A stretch of DNA of 64,000 bases, from the NCBI RefSeq assembly GCF_003363755.1, contig NZ_CP031396.1:5612501-5676500 (forward strand). The letters run 5' to 3'. Numbering within the stretch: position 1 is the stretch's first letter; every line of letters begins with the position of its first letter. Below are positions 1 through 7,698 of the stretch, in pieces. The position numbers were made by a program, and so were the translations under genes. Below the pieces are notes generated by a model. It was not told the DNA's origin and did no database searches. It was given only the letters and a program-made list of their open reading frames with translations. This DNA is from Pseudomonas protegens (GTDB taxonomy: Bacteria; Pseudomonadota; Gammaproteobacteria; Pseudomonadales; Pseudomonadaceae).

Positions 1-182
1 GGCGTGCCAGGGCCGTTCAGGGGAATCATCACCAGCGACAGGGCGTTGTTCGGGAGCTTGCTGGCTTTGAGGGCTTGTTGAACCTTGGGGGTCAGGGTGG
101 TGTTGACCGGAGCCGCAGAGACAGGAAATGCCAGGGGAAGAAAAACACTGGCAAGCAACAGAGGACGCAACGATTTGATCAT
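1..182 (-). CDS. dacB: D-Ala-D-Ala carboxypeptidase/endopeptidase (PBP4 type), N-terminal part only
   Basis: Only the first 60 codons lie in the window; the gene runs off the left edge. The reading frame starts MIKSLRPLLLASVFLPLAF and has a typical Sec signal peptide (basic start, Leu-rich core, cleavage near VSA-AP at residues 21-24). It continues through VQQALKASKLPNNALSLVMI, which resembles the N terminus of Pseudomonas PBP4 proteins. Such enzymes act in the periplasm on cross-linked peptidoglycan stem peptides. The catalytic SxxK, SxN and KTG motifs would lie outside the window, so the call rests on the signal peptide, a short family-like stretch and the neighbouring yggL, a pairing I recall from other pseudomonads. 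Confidence 0.6.
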   Translation of the reverse strand, partial: MIKSLRPLLLASVFLPLAFPVSAAPVNTTLTPKVQQALKASKLPNNALSLVMIPLNGPGT

Positions 183-416
183 ATGAAGTGGAACCCTGCA
201 GTCGAGGGGAAAAAAGGCGAGGGCATGCAGATAAAATCCCTCAGTGATCATGAAAGTGTCGGCATTATGCCCCAAGGTATAGCGGCTTGTGCCGTGCCAC
301 GGGCCGCCGTGGCGGTATTTTTTTTACCAATGGCGGTCCCGCATCCTCATAGAGTCAGGCAATCGCCCGCCTAAACTGGTAAAGTGCCGCCCGTTATTAC
401 TTATGAGGATTGTTCC

Positions 417-761
417 ATGGCCACTAACCGTTCCCGCCGTCTGCGCAAAAAACTCTGCGTAGATGAATTTCAGGAGCTGGGTTTTGAGCTGAACCTGGAT
501 TTCAAAGAAGATCTGGCTGAAGAAGCTATTGACGCTTTCCTCGACGCGTTCCTCAAAGAAGCGATGGAAGCCAACGGTCTGGGCTATGTTGGCGGCGATG
601 ACTTCGGTCTGGTTTGCCTGAGCAAGCGCGGTTCCGTCAGCGAAGCACAGCGTGCAGCTGTTGAAGCCTGGCTCAAAGGCCGTACCGAGCTGACCAGCGT
701 TGAAGTCAGCCCGCTGCTGGACGTCTGGTACCCGGACAACGCGATCAACCCAGTCGCGTGA
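417..761 (+). CDS. yggL: YggL family protein (DUF469), ribosome-associated
   Basis: A 114-residue protein beginning MATNRSRRLRKKLCVDEFQE. The basic, Arg/Lys-rich start followed by an acidic middle (NLDFKEDLAEEAIDAFLDAF) and the tail LDVWYPDNAINPVA are typical of the YggL/DUF469 family, whose members are about 110 residues and have been reported to bind the 50S ribosomal subunit. The ATG at 417 is chosen over an in-frame upstream start at 384 because it gives the family's usual N terminus and has AGGA about 10 bases upstream. It is transcribed divergently from dacB and followed by a GC-rich hairpin. The physiological role is not settled. Confidence 0.88.
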   Translation: MATNRSRRLRKKLCVDEFQELGFELNLDFKEDLAEEAIDAFLDAFLKEAMEANGLGYVGGDDFGLVCLSKRGSVSEAQRAAVEAWLKGRTELTSVEVSPLLDVWYPDNAINPVA

Positions 762-770
762 TGTCATGTG

Positions 771-794
771 TGAGCGGCCCGTCCGGGCCGCTCA
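771..794 (+). terminator. GC hairpin after yggL
   Basis: A perfect inverted repeat, GAGCGGCCCG/CGGGCCGCTC, begins 9 bases after the yggL stop. It lacks a clear T-run, so it may be a weak terminator or a 3' stabilising hairpin. Confidence 0.5.
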
Positions 795-852
795 TGCGTT
801 GCTGCCCTCCCTGGGTGGCCTTTCGAATTTCCCCTTGTGTTCCTTGTCTCTG

Positions 853-917
853 TGCGGGCTTGCCCGGGAGATGCTCGTGGGCGCCGTTTGCCGGCAAGTC
901 GGCCCCTACAGTGGGTG
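853..917. repeat. REP-type palindromic repeats, inverted pair
   Basis: GCGGGCTTGCCCGGGAG and, about 30 bases on, TTGCCGGCAAGTCGGCCCCT are two diverged copies of the REP palindrome seen at several intergenic places in this window. They fill the gap between the convergent yggL and benE genes. Confidence 0.6.
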
Positions 918-954
918 CTGCCTTGGGTAGGAACAGGTAGGCCGGCGAAGTTCT

Positions 955-2145
955 TCAGGCATTGCGCCCATTCAGAATCATCAAGGTCACGACCCCAGCG
1001 ACAATTCCCCAGAACGCCGAGCCAATGGAAAACAGCGTCAGCCCCGAGGCCGTCACCATAAAGGTGATCAGCGCCGCTTCTCGCTCTTTCACTTCACTCA
1101 TGGCGATGCTCAAGCCGTTGATGATCGAGCCGAACAGTGCCAGGGCGGCGATGGACAGCACCAGTTCCTTGGGCAAGGCCGCGAACAGCGCAGCTAGGGT
1201 GGCGCCGAAGACCCCGGCGATGCCATAGAAAACCCCGCACCACACTGCGGCGGTGTAACGCTTGCTGCGATCTTCGTGGGCGTGGGGGCCGGTGCAGATC
1301 GCAGCGCTGATCGCCGCCAGGTTGATGCCGTGGGAACCAAACGGCGCCAGCAGCAACGAAGCCAGCCCGGTGGCGGTGATCAGTGGCGAGGCCGGGACGT
1401 TGTAGCCGTCGGCGCGCAGCACCGCGATCCCGGGCATGTTCTGCGAGGTCATGGCGACCACGAACAGTGGAATACCGATGCTGATGGTGGCCGCCAGGGA
1501 AAAGTGCGGCGTGGTCCAGACCGGCGTCGCCACTTCCAGGTGGAAGCCACTGAAGTCCAGCAAGCCCATCAGCCCGGACAGTGCAGTGCCGATCAGCAGG
1601 GCCGCGAGAACGGCATAACGTGGCGACAGGCGCTTGACCACCAGGTAGGTAAGGAACATCCCCAGTACCAGACCGGTGCGGTGTTGGGCCGCCACAAAGA
1701 TTTCACTGCCGATCTTGAACAGGATTCCCGCCAGCAAGGCGGCTGCCAGGGATGCCGGGATCTTTTTCACCAGGCGCTCGAAGCTGCCGGTGAGTCCGCA
1801 AATGGTCACCAGGACTGCGCAAGTGATGTAGGCGCCAATGGCTTCGCCATAGGTCACCCCCGACAGGCTGGTGATCAGCAGGGCAGCGCCGGGTGTGGAC
1901 CAGGCGATGGTGATGGGGGTGCGATAGCGCAGAGACAGGCCGATGCTGCACACCGCCATGCCAATGGAGATGGCCCAGATCCAAGAGGAGATCTGACCGC
2001 TGGTCAGGCCGGCGGCTTGTCCAGCCTGGAACATCAGCACCAGTGAACTGGTGTAGCCGGTCATCATGGCGATGAAGCCGGCAACGATGGCGGAGGGCGA
2101 AGTGTCCGCGAGGGGGCGTAATTGCGCGGGGGTGGCATCGGACAT
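955..2145 (-). CDS. benE: BenE-family benzoate/H+ symporter-like membrane transporter
   Basis: A 396-residue, very hydrophobic protein with about 11-12 membrane segments. It matches the BenE family in length and in motifs such as GFIAMMTGYTSSLVLMFQAG near the start, STPGAALLI, and GSHGINLAAISAAICTGPHA in the second half. BenE proteins are thought to import benzoate by proton symport, but many paralogues have unknown substrates, and no benzoate catabolic gene is nearby. The start at 2145 (MSDATPAQLRPL) has AAGGAA 7 bases upstream; the longer frame to 2214 lacks this. It is divergent from an FCD-type GntR regulator at 2464, which may control it. The substrate is uncertain. Confidence 0.82.
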   Translation of the reverse strand: MSDATPAQLRPLADTSPSAIVAGFIAMMTGYTSSLVLMFQAGQAAGLTSGQISSWIWAISIGMAVCSIGLSLRYRTPITIAWSTPGAALLITSLSGVTYGEAIGAYITCAVLVTICGLTGSFERLVKKIPASLAAALLAGILFKIGSEIFVAAQHRTGLVLGMFLTYLVVKRLSPRYAVLAALLIGTALSGLMGLLDFSGFHLEVATPVWTTPHFSLAATISIGIPLFVVAMTSQNMPGIAVLRADGYNVPASPLITATGLASLLLAPFGSHGINLAAISAAICTGPHAHEDRSKRYTAAVWCGVFYGIAGVFGATLAALFAALPKELVLSIAALALFGSIINGLSIAMSEVKEREAALITFMVTASGLTLFSIGSAFWGIVAGVVTLMILNGRNA

Positions 2146-2463
2146 TACTGCTGTTCCTTGTTCTTGAAAGACGCAAAACCCATACCCGGCGAACGCTGCT
2201 TGCAGCCTGCGCAAGCAACGAGCCGGTAATAGGGTTCAAGGTTCAAGCCTAAACTTAAAAGCAACTTTGCATTGCAATACAGCCGTGACTACAAATAGCC
2301 GTACAGTCGTTGAATAAGTGGTGGGGCCGATAACACTTTTTGCTAGTGATCCCCAGCGGTTGTGTACAATGTGCCCCTGTTTTAACGCGATACTTGCCAG
2401 CGACCCACCGTGGCGTATTAAAGTCACGCCGAAATCGCCGCAGTCCTCCCGACCCGAGTGCCC
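2146..2463. promoter_or_regulatory. Divergent intergenic region benE / gntR
   Basis: About 320 bases without a gene. It holds the 5' regions of two divergent genes, a short direct repeat GGTTCAA-GGTTCAA near 2232, and a palindrome TTGTGTACAA at 2360-2369 that overlaps a -10-like TACAAT (2365-2370), with a -35-like TTGCTA at 2340. The rest shows no coding signal. Confidence 0.45.
2360..2369. promoter_or_regulatory. Candidate operator TTGTGTACAA
   Basis: A near-perfect palindrome about 95 bases upstream of the GntR gene that overlaps a plausible -10 box. TTGTATACAA-like palindromes are used by several FCD/VanR-type GntR regulators, so autoregulation is a reasonable inference. A second copy (TTGTATACAG) lies at 3342. 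Confidence 0.4.
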
Positions 2464-3228
2464 ATGAACGAACAGTTGCAACCTCTCAAGAAACAACCGC
2501 GAGCAGGCAAAGCCGGTCGCAGCGGAACCCAGGACGATATTGTCTACGCGCACATCTTTGAGGCCATCCTCGAGCAGCGCCTGGCGCCCGGCACCAAGTT
2601 GAGTGAAGAGGCGCTTGGGGAAATATTCGGAGTCAGTCGGACCATCATCCGTCGTGCATTGTCGCGGCTGGCCCATGAAGGCGTAGTCCTGTTGCGGCCC
2701 AATCGGGGGGCGGTGGTTGCCAGTCCGAGCGTCGAGGAAGCCCGTCAGGTCTTTCTCGCCCGGCGTCTGGTGGAGCGAGCCATTACCGAGCTGGCGGTCC
2801 AGCATGCCACCGCCGAACAGCTGCTGGAGTTGCGGCAGATGGTCAACGAGGAGCGCGACAGCTTTTCCCGAGGCGATCGTGGTGCCGGTATCCGCCTGTC
2901 CGGGGAGTTTCACCTGAAGCTGGCGGAAGCTGCGAAGAATGCACCGCTGATCAGCTTCCAGCGCAGCCTGGTGTCCCAGACGTCGCTGATCATTGCCCAG
3001 TATGAAAGCGGCAACCGCTCCCACTGCTCCTACGATGAGCACACCCAACTGATCGACGCCATCGAGGCCCGGGACGGCGAGCTGGCGGTGAACCTGATGA
3101 TGCATCACATGGATCACATCGACAGCAAGCTCAACCTCGACGAGGAAAGCGCCTCGGATGACCTGCATGCGGTGTTCTCGCACCTGCTGCAGACCAAGAA
3201 GCCGGGGCGGCCGACGGCCAAGCTGTAA
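2464..3228 (+). CDS. GntR family transcriptional regulator, FCD ligand domain
   Basis: A 254-residue DNA-binding regulator. After a basic N-terminal tail comes a winged helix (about residues 25-95: TKLSEEALGEIFGVSRTIIRRALSRLAHEGVV, then the wing PNRGAVVA), followed by an all-helical FCD domain. That domain keeps metal/ligand-type residues: GEFHLKLAEAAKN, EHTQLIDAIEARDGELA and the MMHHMDHI helix. The ATG at 2464 is preferred to the GTG two codons earlier. FCD regulators usually sense carboxylates or small metabolites. Being divergent from benE suggests control of that transporter; the nearby LysR/Tsx/xdh genes make a purine-related effector possible. The effector is unknown. Confidence 0.85.
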   Translation: MNEQLQPLKKQPRAGKAGRSGTQDDIVYAHIFEAILEQRLAPGTKLSEEALGEIFGVSRTIIRRALSRLAHEGVVLLRPNRGAVVASPSVEEARQVFLARRLVERAITELAVQHATAEQLLELRQMVNEERDSFSRGDRGAGIRLSGEFHLKLAEAAKNAPLISFQRSLVSQTSLIIAQYESGNRSHCSYDEHTQLIDAIEARDGELAVNLMMHHMDHIDSKLNLDEESASDDLHAVFSHLLQTKKPGRPTAKL

Positions 3229-3243
3229 GCTTCGATCAGACTG

Positions 3244-3284
3244 AAAATCCCTCGCTGCGTAGCCCTATGCAGCGGGGGATTTTT
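3244..3284 (+). terminator. Rho-independent terminator after gntR
   Basis: AAAATCCC..GCTGC and GCAGC..GGGATTTTT form a stem closed by a short loop and followed by a T-run, 16 bases after the GntR stop codon. Confidence 0.8.
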
Positions 3285-3341
3285 GTTTGGCGGCGGGTCT
3301 GCCTGCTGATCAGGAAGATTGTTTTAAATTTTAATTAAGAT

Positions 3342-3351
3342 TGTATACAGT
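3342..3351. promoter_or_regulatory. Candidate operator TTGTATACAG upstream of lysR
   Basis: A palindrome-like site matching the one upstream of the GntR gene. It overlaps a -10-like TATACA in an AT-rich stretch (3320-3350) otherwise rare in this GC-rich region. It lies 65 bases upstream of the LysR start and could bring that gene under the GntR regulator. Confidence 0.35.
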
Positions 3352-3415
3352 GCCTGCTTCGAGGCTCACGGCCGGCAATCTGTGCGCCTCTGGTCCTGCG
3401 AAAGGAGCCCGCGGC

Positions 3416-4366
3416 ATGATCGGCAGAACGCTACGCATTCATTCTTCCGCCATCCATTACTTCGACATGGTTCGTCGCTGTCATTCGATCCGCGAGGCTG
3501 CTCGGCGCCTGAATGTCGCGTCTTCGGCGGTGAACCGGCAGATCCTGAAGATCGAGGATGAAATCGGCGCGCCCTTGTTCGAACGCCTGCCGGGCGGCCT
3601 GCGCCTGACCCTGGCGGGAGAGGTCATGAGCCGTCATGTCAATCTGGTGCTGCAGGACCTGGAGCGGGTGCGCCTGGAGTTCGATGCTCTGCGTGGCCTC
3701 AAGAGCGGGCATGTGGAGATTGCCGCTGTGGAAGGCGCGACGGTGGATTTGCTGCCCTCGGTGCTCAAGCGCATGCGCGATCTGTATCCACAGGTGACCA
3801 TCGGCGTCACGGTGCAGGGCTCGCAATCCATTCCCCAGGCCTTGATCAACAGTCGTGCGGACCTGGGCCTGGCGTTCGCCTTGCCCAGGGCGCCGGAGAT
3901 CCGCCCGTTGAGCGTCGGTCATTTTCGCCTGGGGGCTCTGGTCAGTCCCGATCATCCCTTGGCCGAGCGGGGCAGCGTCAATTTCGCCACCTGCGCCGAG
4001 CACGGGCTGATCCTGGCCAAGAGCGAGCTGTCGATCCATCACTTGCTGGCGCCGTTGCACAAGCGCCTGGGGCTGTTGGACAAACCGCCCTTGCAGAGCA
4101 ACTCCATGGAGCTGGCGCGGCAGATGGCCCGGCACAACATGGGGGTGGCCTTCCAGACCCGGGTCGGGGTCGAGGGCGATCTGAGCAAGGGGGAACTGGT
4201 GCATATCCCGCTGAGCGATCAGGGAGGTATCTACAGCGACCTGGGGCTCTATGCCCGCAGCGGTCGCGATCTGCCCAGCGCGGTGGAGGCGCTGGCGCAT
4301 CTGCTTGGCGAGGAGATCGCCATTCGCGAGCGGGCCGAGCGCGCTTTCGGCCAGCTAACGCTCTGA
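3416..4366 (+). CDS. LysR family transcriptional regulator
   Basis: A 316-residue protein with an N-terminal winged helix (about residues 10-65: YFDMVRRCHSIREAARRLNV, VNRQILKIEDEIGAPLFERL, GLRLTLAG) and a periplasmic-binding-protein-like effector domain (about 95-300). The start at 3416 has AAGGAG 9 bases upstream; a longer frame from 3341 would add 25 residues without family match. It is followed by the Tsx-like channel gene and sits beside the guanine/xanthine catabolic operon, so control of purine or nucleoside uptake is a plausible inference. The effector cannot be read from the sequence. Confidence 0.85.
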   Translation: MIGRTLRIHSSAIHYFDMVRRCHSIREAARRLNVASSAVNRQILKIEDEIGAPLFERLPGGLRLTLAGEVMSRHVNLVLQDLERVRLEFDALRGLKSGHVEIAAVEGATVDLLPSVLKRMRDLYPQVTIGVTVQGSQSIPQALINSRADLGLAFALPRAPEIRPLSVGHFRLGALVSPDHPLAERGSVNFATCAEHGLILAKSELSIHHLLAPLHKRLGLLDKPPLQSNSMELARQMARHNMGVAFQTRVGVEGDLSKGELVHIPLSDQGGIYSDLGLYARSGRDLPSAVEALAHLLGEEIAIRERAERAFGQLTL

Positions 4367-4514
4367 GTCCATGGTTGTGGGCGGCTGTTGCCGTTTTGGC
4401 AGCGCGCTGATCGATATTCTGTGCTTTGGGGCCTGTGGCGCTTGTGCCGATACTGCGTGTGGATGGCAGCCAGCGAAGCTGCCTTACGCCACACCGCCAC
4501 AGGACATAATAAAA

Positions 4515-5348
4515 ATGAAAAAGGCATTACAAGGCGCAACCCTGCTGATGACACTGATCGGAGCAGGGGAAGCAGCCGCCCTGGAGTGGATGAACAACAG
4601 CGTCGGCTTTCGGTACGGCAAGGAGTTCACCAACCCGAACAATCCGCACTACATCAGCAAGCGCATCTACAGTTTCACCCACGCCAGTGGCTACCAGTAC
4701 GGCAGCAACTACCTGCACCTGGACCTGCTGCTCTCCGACAGCGACGATCCGCGCAAGGGCACCCACAAGGGCAGCAGCGAAGTCTATGGCGTCTATCGTC
4801 ACCAGCTCTTCGCGTCCCGGGTGTTCGATACCCCCTTGGGCACCGGCCTCGTCAAGGACTACGCGCTGACCCTGGGCTTCGATGCCAGTCGCAACAACAA
4901 CCTGGGTTCGGCCAAGAAACGCGCCCTGGTCTTCGGTCCAACCCTGAAATTCAACACCGTCGGCGTGCTGGACCTGAGCTTGCTGTACTACAAGGAAAAC
5001 AACCATTCCGGCATCCCCGGGGCCAAGGACCCGGATCACACCTTCGACGATACATACATGCTCAACCTGGCCTGGATGCGTCCCTTCGAAGTTGGCAGTC
5101 ACGCCGCCAAGTTCCAGGGCTTCGTCAACTACACCGGGGAAAAGGGCCACGACTACAACTATCGTGACACCGCAGCGGAAACCCTAGTGCGGACGTCGCT
5201 GATGGTGGCCGTGTTGCCCGGCAAGAACGTCAAGCCCAACCTGTACCTGGGTGTTGGCTACGAGTACTGGCACAACAAGTTCGGGGTGGACGGTGGACGG
5301 GGTACGCGGACCACGGCGCCGACCTTGAACATGGAAGTGACGTTCTAG
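4515..5348 (+). CDS. Tsx-like nucleoside-specific outer membrane channel
   Basis: A 277-residue exported beta-barrel protein. It starts MKKALQGATLLMTLIGAGEA with a signal peptide cleaved near AAA-LEW. The mature part alternates short aromatic strands (SVGFRYGKEF, YLHLDLLLS, SLLYYKEN, YLGVGYEYW) and ends in phenylalanine (NMEVTF), as outer-membrane barrels do. Length and strand motifs fit the Tsx family, which lets nucleosides diffuse across the outer membrane. The ATG at 4515 is the only start giving a signal peptide. It lies between a LysR gene and guaD, supporting a role in purine or nucleoside uptake. The exact substrate is inferred. Confidence 0.8.
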   Translation: MKKALQGATLLMTLIGAGEAAALEWMNNSVGFRYGKEFTNPNNPHYISKRIYSFTHASGYQYGSNYLHLDLLLSDSDDPRKGTHKGSSEVYGVYRHQLFASRVFDTPLGTGLVKDYALTLGFDASRNNNLGSAKKRALVFGPTLKFNTVGVLDLSLLYYKENNHSGIPGAKDPDHTFDDTYMLNLAWMRPFEVGSHAAKFQGFVNYTGEKGHDYNYRDTAAETLVRTSLMVAVLPGKNVKPNLYLGVGYEYWHNKFGVDGGRGTRTTAPTLNMEVTF

Positions 5349-5383
5349 ATCTGCACCTGATCGCCTGGGAATCAGGCATGAAC

Positions 5384-5421
5384 AATCCCCCGTTCGATGT
5401 TCCGCGAGCGGGGGATTTTTC
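5384..5421. terminator. Terminator between tsx-like gene and guaD
   Basis: AATCCCCCG and CGGGGGATT arms are followed by TTTTT on the plus strand. Since it sits between two convergent genes it may serve both, with the T-run side serving the channel gene. Confidence 0.8.
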
Positions 5422-5431
5422 GTTTGCGGGG

Positions 5432-6736
5432 TTAGCGCTGGTGGACTGGCTGGCCGGCGGCGTAGGTCTGCAGCACGGTGCGATCGTCCCCCAGGGTCAT
5501 CAGTACAAACAGGGTTTCAGCGATGCTGTTGGCCTGCTTCAGGCGATAGCTGAGCAAGGGAGTGGCGTGGTAGTCGAGGACCACGAAGTCGGCGTCGGTG
5601 CCAGGGTGCAGAGTGCCGATTCGCTCCTCCAGGCGCAGGGCGCGGGCGCCGCCCAGGGTCGCCAGGTACAGGGACTTGAACGGGTTCAGGCGTGCGCCCT
5701 GTAGCTGCATGACTTTGTAGGCTTCGTTCAGGGTCTGTAGCAGCGAGAAACTGGTGCCGCCACCGACGTCGGTGCCCAGGCCGACATTGAGTTTGTGTTT
5801 TTCCGCCATGGGCAGGTTGAACAGGCCACTGCCGAGGAAGAAGTTCGAGGTTGGGCAGAAGGCCACCGCCGAACCGGTTTCCGCCAGGCGCGCACATTCG
5901 TCATCGCACAGGTGCACGCCGTGGGCGAACACCGAGCGTTCCCCCAGCAGTTGATAGTGGTCATAAACGTCCAGGTAACCCTTGCGCTCCGGGAACAGTT
6001 CCTTGACCCATTCGATCTCCTGCAGGTTTTCACTGATGTGAGTCTGCATGTAGAGATCGGGGTACTCGGTCAGCAGTTTGCCGGCCAGGGTCAGTTGTTC
6101 CGGGGTGCTGGTCGGGGCGAAACGCGGGGTCACTGCGTAGTGCAGGCGCCCTTTGCCGTGCCAGCGTTCGATCAGTTCCTTGCTTTCCAGGTAGCCGGAC
6201 TCTGCGGTGTCGGTCAGGTAGTCCGGGGCGTTGCGGTCCATCATCACCTTGCCGGCGATCATCCGCAGGTCGAGTTTCTCGGCGGCGGCGAAGAAGGCGT
6301 TGACCGACTGTGGATGCACGCTGCCGAACACCAGCGCGGTGGTGGTGCCGTTGCGCAGCAATTCCTTGATGAAGATGTCCGCCACTTCATCGGCGTGGGC
6401 CTGATCGGCGAACTGGCGTTCACAGGGGAAGGTGTAGGTGTTCAGCCAGTCCAGCAACTGTTCGCCATAGGCACCGACCATGCCGGTCTGGGGCAGGTGG
6501 ATGTGGGTGTCGATGAAGCCCGGGGTGATCAGGGCATCGGGGTAATGATTGATCTCTACATCGGCGGGCAGGCCGGCAAGCAGTTCACTGGCGTGGCCGA
6601 GGGCGCTGATCCGGCCGTCCTCGACCACCAGCAGGCCGTCTTCGAAATACTCGTAGGAGGCTTCGATTCCGACTTCGGCCGGGTCGGCGATGCTGTGCAG
6701 GATGGCGGCACGGTAGGCTTTGCGAGTCAAAGGCAT
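5432..6736 (-). CDS. guaD: Guanine deaminase
   Basis: A 434-residue amidohydrolase that converts guanine to xanthine and ammonia. The metal site is visible: DTHIH(LPQTG) with the HxH pair near residue 80, QTHISEN with the next His, FAHGVHL, and the catalytic Asp in LGTDVGGGTS. The substrate-binding stretch RFAPTSTPEQL is also typical of GuaD. Length matches the family (about 430-450). It is the last gene of the leftward run xdhA-xdhB-xdhC-guaD, 29 bases after xdhC, so the operon covers guanine to xanthine to urate. Its 3' end faces the Tsx-like channel gene. Confidence 0.96.
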   Translation of the reverse strand: MPLTRKAYRAAILHSIADPAEVGIEASYEYFEDGLLVVEDGRISALGHASELLAGLPADVEINHYPDALITPGFIDTHIHLPQTGMVGAYGEQLLDWLNTYTFPCERQFADQAHADEVADIFIKELLRNGTTTALVFGSVHPQSVNAFFAAAEKLDLRMIAGKVMMDRNAPDYLTDTAESGYLESKELIERWHGKGRLHYAVTPRFAPTSTPEQLTLAGKLLTEYPDLYMQTHISENLQEIEWVKELFPERKGYLDVYDHYQLLGERSVFAHGVHLCDDECARLAETGSAVAFCPTSNFFLGSGLFNLPMAEKHKLNVGLGTDVGGGTSFSLLQTLNEAYKVMQLQGARLNPFKSLYLATLGGARALRLEERIGTLHPGTDADFVVLDYHATPLLSYRLKQANSIAETLFVLMTLGDDRTVLQTYAAGQPVHQR

Positions 6737-6765
6737 GGTCGTTCTCAGTGTGTGGCGTGTCAGTT

Positions 6766-7608
6766 CTAAGTCTGGCTGCGGCGCGAGGCCGGCAGCAGCT
6801 TGGCAATGGGTTCGGCGCTGGCGCTGGACTGGCCGAAATGGGCGTTGTAGGTAGCGATGATCTCACCGGCAATGGAGATGGCGATTTCCACGGGCAACTT
6901 GCCTTTGACTTCAGCGAGCCCCATCGGGCAACGCATGCGCTGCAAGGTGGTTGCGTCGAAACCGCGATCGCGCAAGCGGTGCTCGAACTTCACCCGCTTG
7001 GTCTTCGAGCCGATCAGGCCGAAATAGGCAAAGTCGTTGCGCTTGAGCAGGGCGGCGGTCAACTCCAGGTCCAGCTGGTGATTATGGGTCATGACGATGC
7101 AATAGCTGCCAGGTGGCAGGTTATCGATTTCCTCCACCGGTTCTTCGCTGACGATCTTGCTCACGCCCTGGGGAATCTGTTCGGGGAATTCCTGTTCCCG
7201 GGAATCGATCCAGCGTACCCGGCACGGCAGGCTGGCCAGGAGTGGCACCAGGGCGCGGCCGACGTGGCCGGCACCGAATACGGCGATTTGCGCTTGCACC
7301 TGGCCCATGGGTTCGAACAGTAGCACCGTGGCGCCGCCGCAGCACTGGCCGAGGCTGGCACCGAGGCTGAAGCGCTCCAGGTGGGTGGCCTGCTGGCCGC
7401 TGGCGAGCAGGTCACGGGCGATCTGCATGGCCTTGTATTCCAGGTGCCCGCCACCGATGGTGTCGAAGGCCTGGGTGGCGCTGACAACCATTTTCGAACC
7501 GGCATTACGCGGCGTTGAGCCAAGCTCCTCGATAATGGTCACCAACACGCAGGGTTCACCCTGGGTCTGCAGGTCGGCGAGGGCGCTGATCCAGTTGTAC
7601 ATGTTCAC
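6766..7608 (-). CDS. xdhC: Xanthine dehydrogenase accessory protein XdhC
   Basis: A 280-residue cytoplasmic protein that inserts the sulfurated molybdenum cofactor into xanthine dehydrogenase; it is not part of the final enzyme. Visible features are the N-terminal XdhC/CoxI domain (LGSTPRNAGSKMVVS, and HLEYKAMQIAR) and the C-terminal Rossmann domain with FGAGHVGRALVPLLASLPC and the later GLIGSKTKRVKFEHRLRDRG. Length matches the family. It lies 90 bases after xdhB, the gap being filled by an inverted REP pair, and just before guaD. Confidence 0.95.
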   Translation of the reverse strand: MNMYNWISALADLQTQGEPCVLVTIIEELGSTPRNAGSKMVVSATQAFDTIGGGHLEYKAMQIARDLLASGQQATHLERFSLGASLGQCCGGATVLLFEPMGQVQAQIAVFGAGHVGRALVPLLASLPCRVRWIDSREQEFPEQIPQGVSKIVSEEPVEEIDNLPPGSYCIVMTHNHQLDLELTAALLKRNDFAYFGLIGSKTKRVKFEHRLRDRGFDATTLQRMRCPMGLAEVKGKLPVEIAISIAGEIIATYNAHFGQSSASAEPIAKLLPASRRSQT

Positions 7609-7637
7609 CTCGACATCTTGGTGGTCTGTTCGGGCTG

Positions 7638-7698
7638 CTTCGCCGGCAAGCCAGCTCCTACGGGCGCGGTGCAGGAGCGGGCTTGCCCGTGAAGGCCG
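7638..7698. repeat. Inverted REP pair inside the xdh operon
   Basis: TTCGCCGGCAAGCCAGCTCCTA and GGAGCGGGCTTGCCCGTGAAGG are two oppositely oriented REP copies, able to fold into one long stem-loop. They occupy nearly all of the 90-base gap between xdhB and xdhC and lie within the same transcript. Confidence 0.75.
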
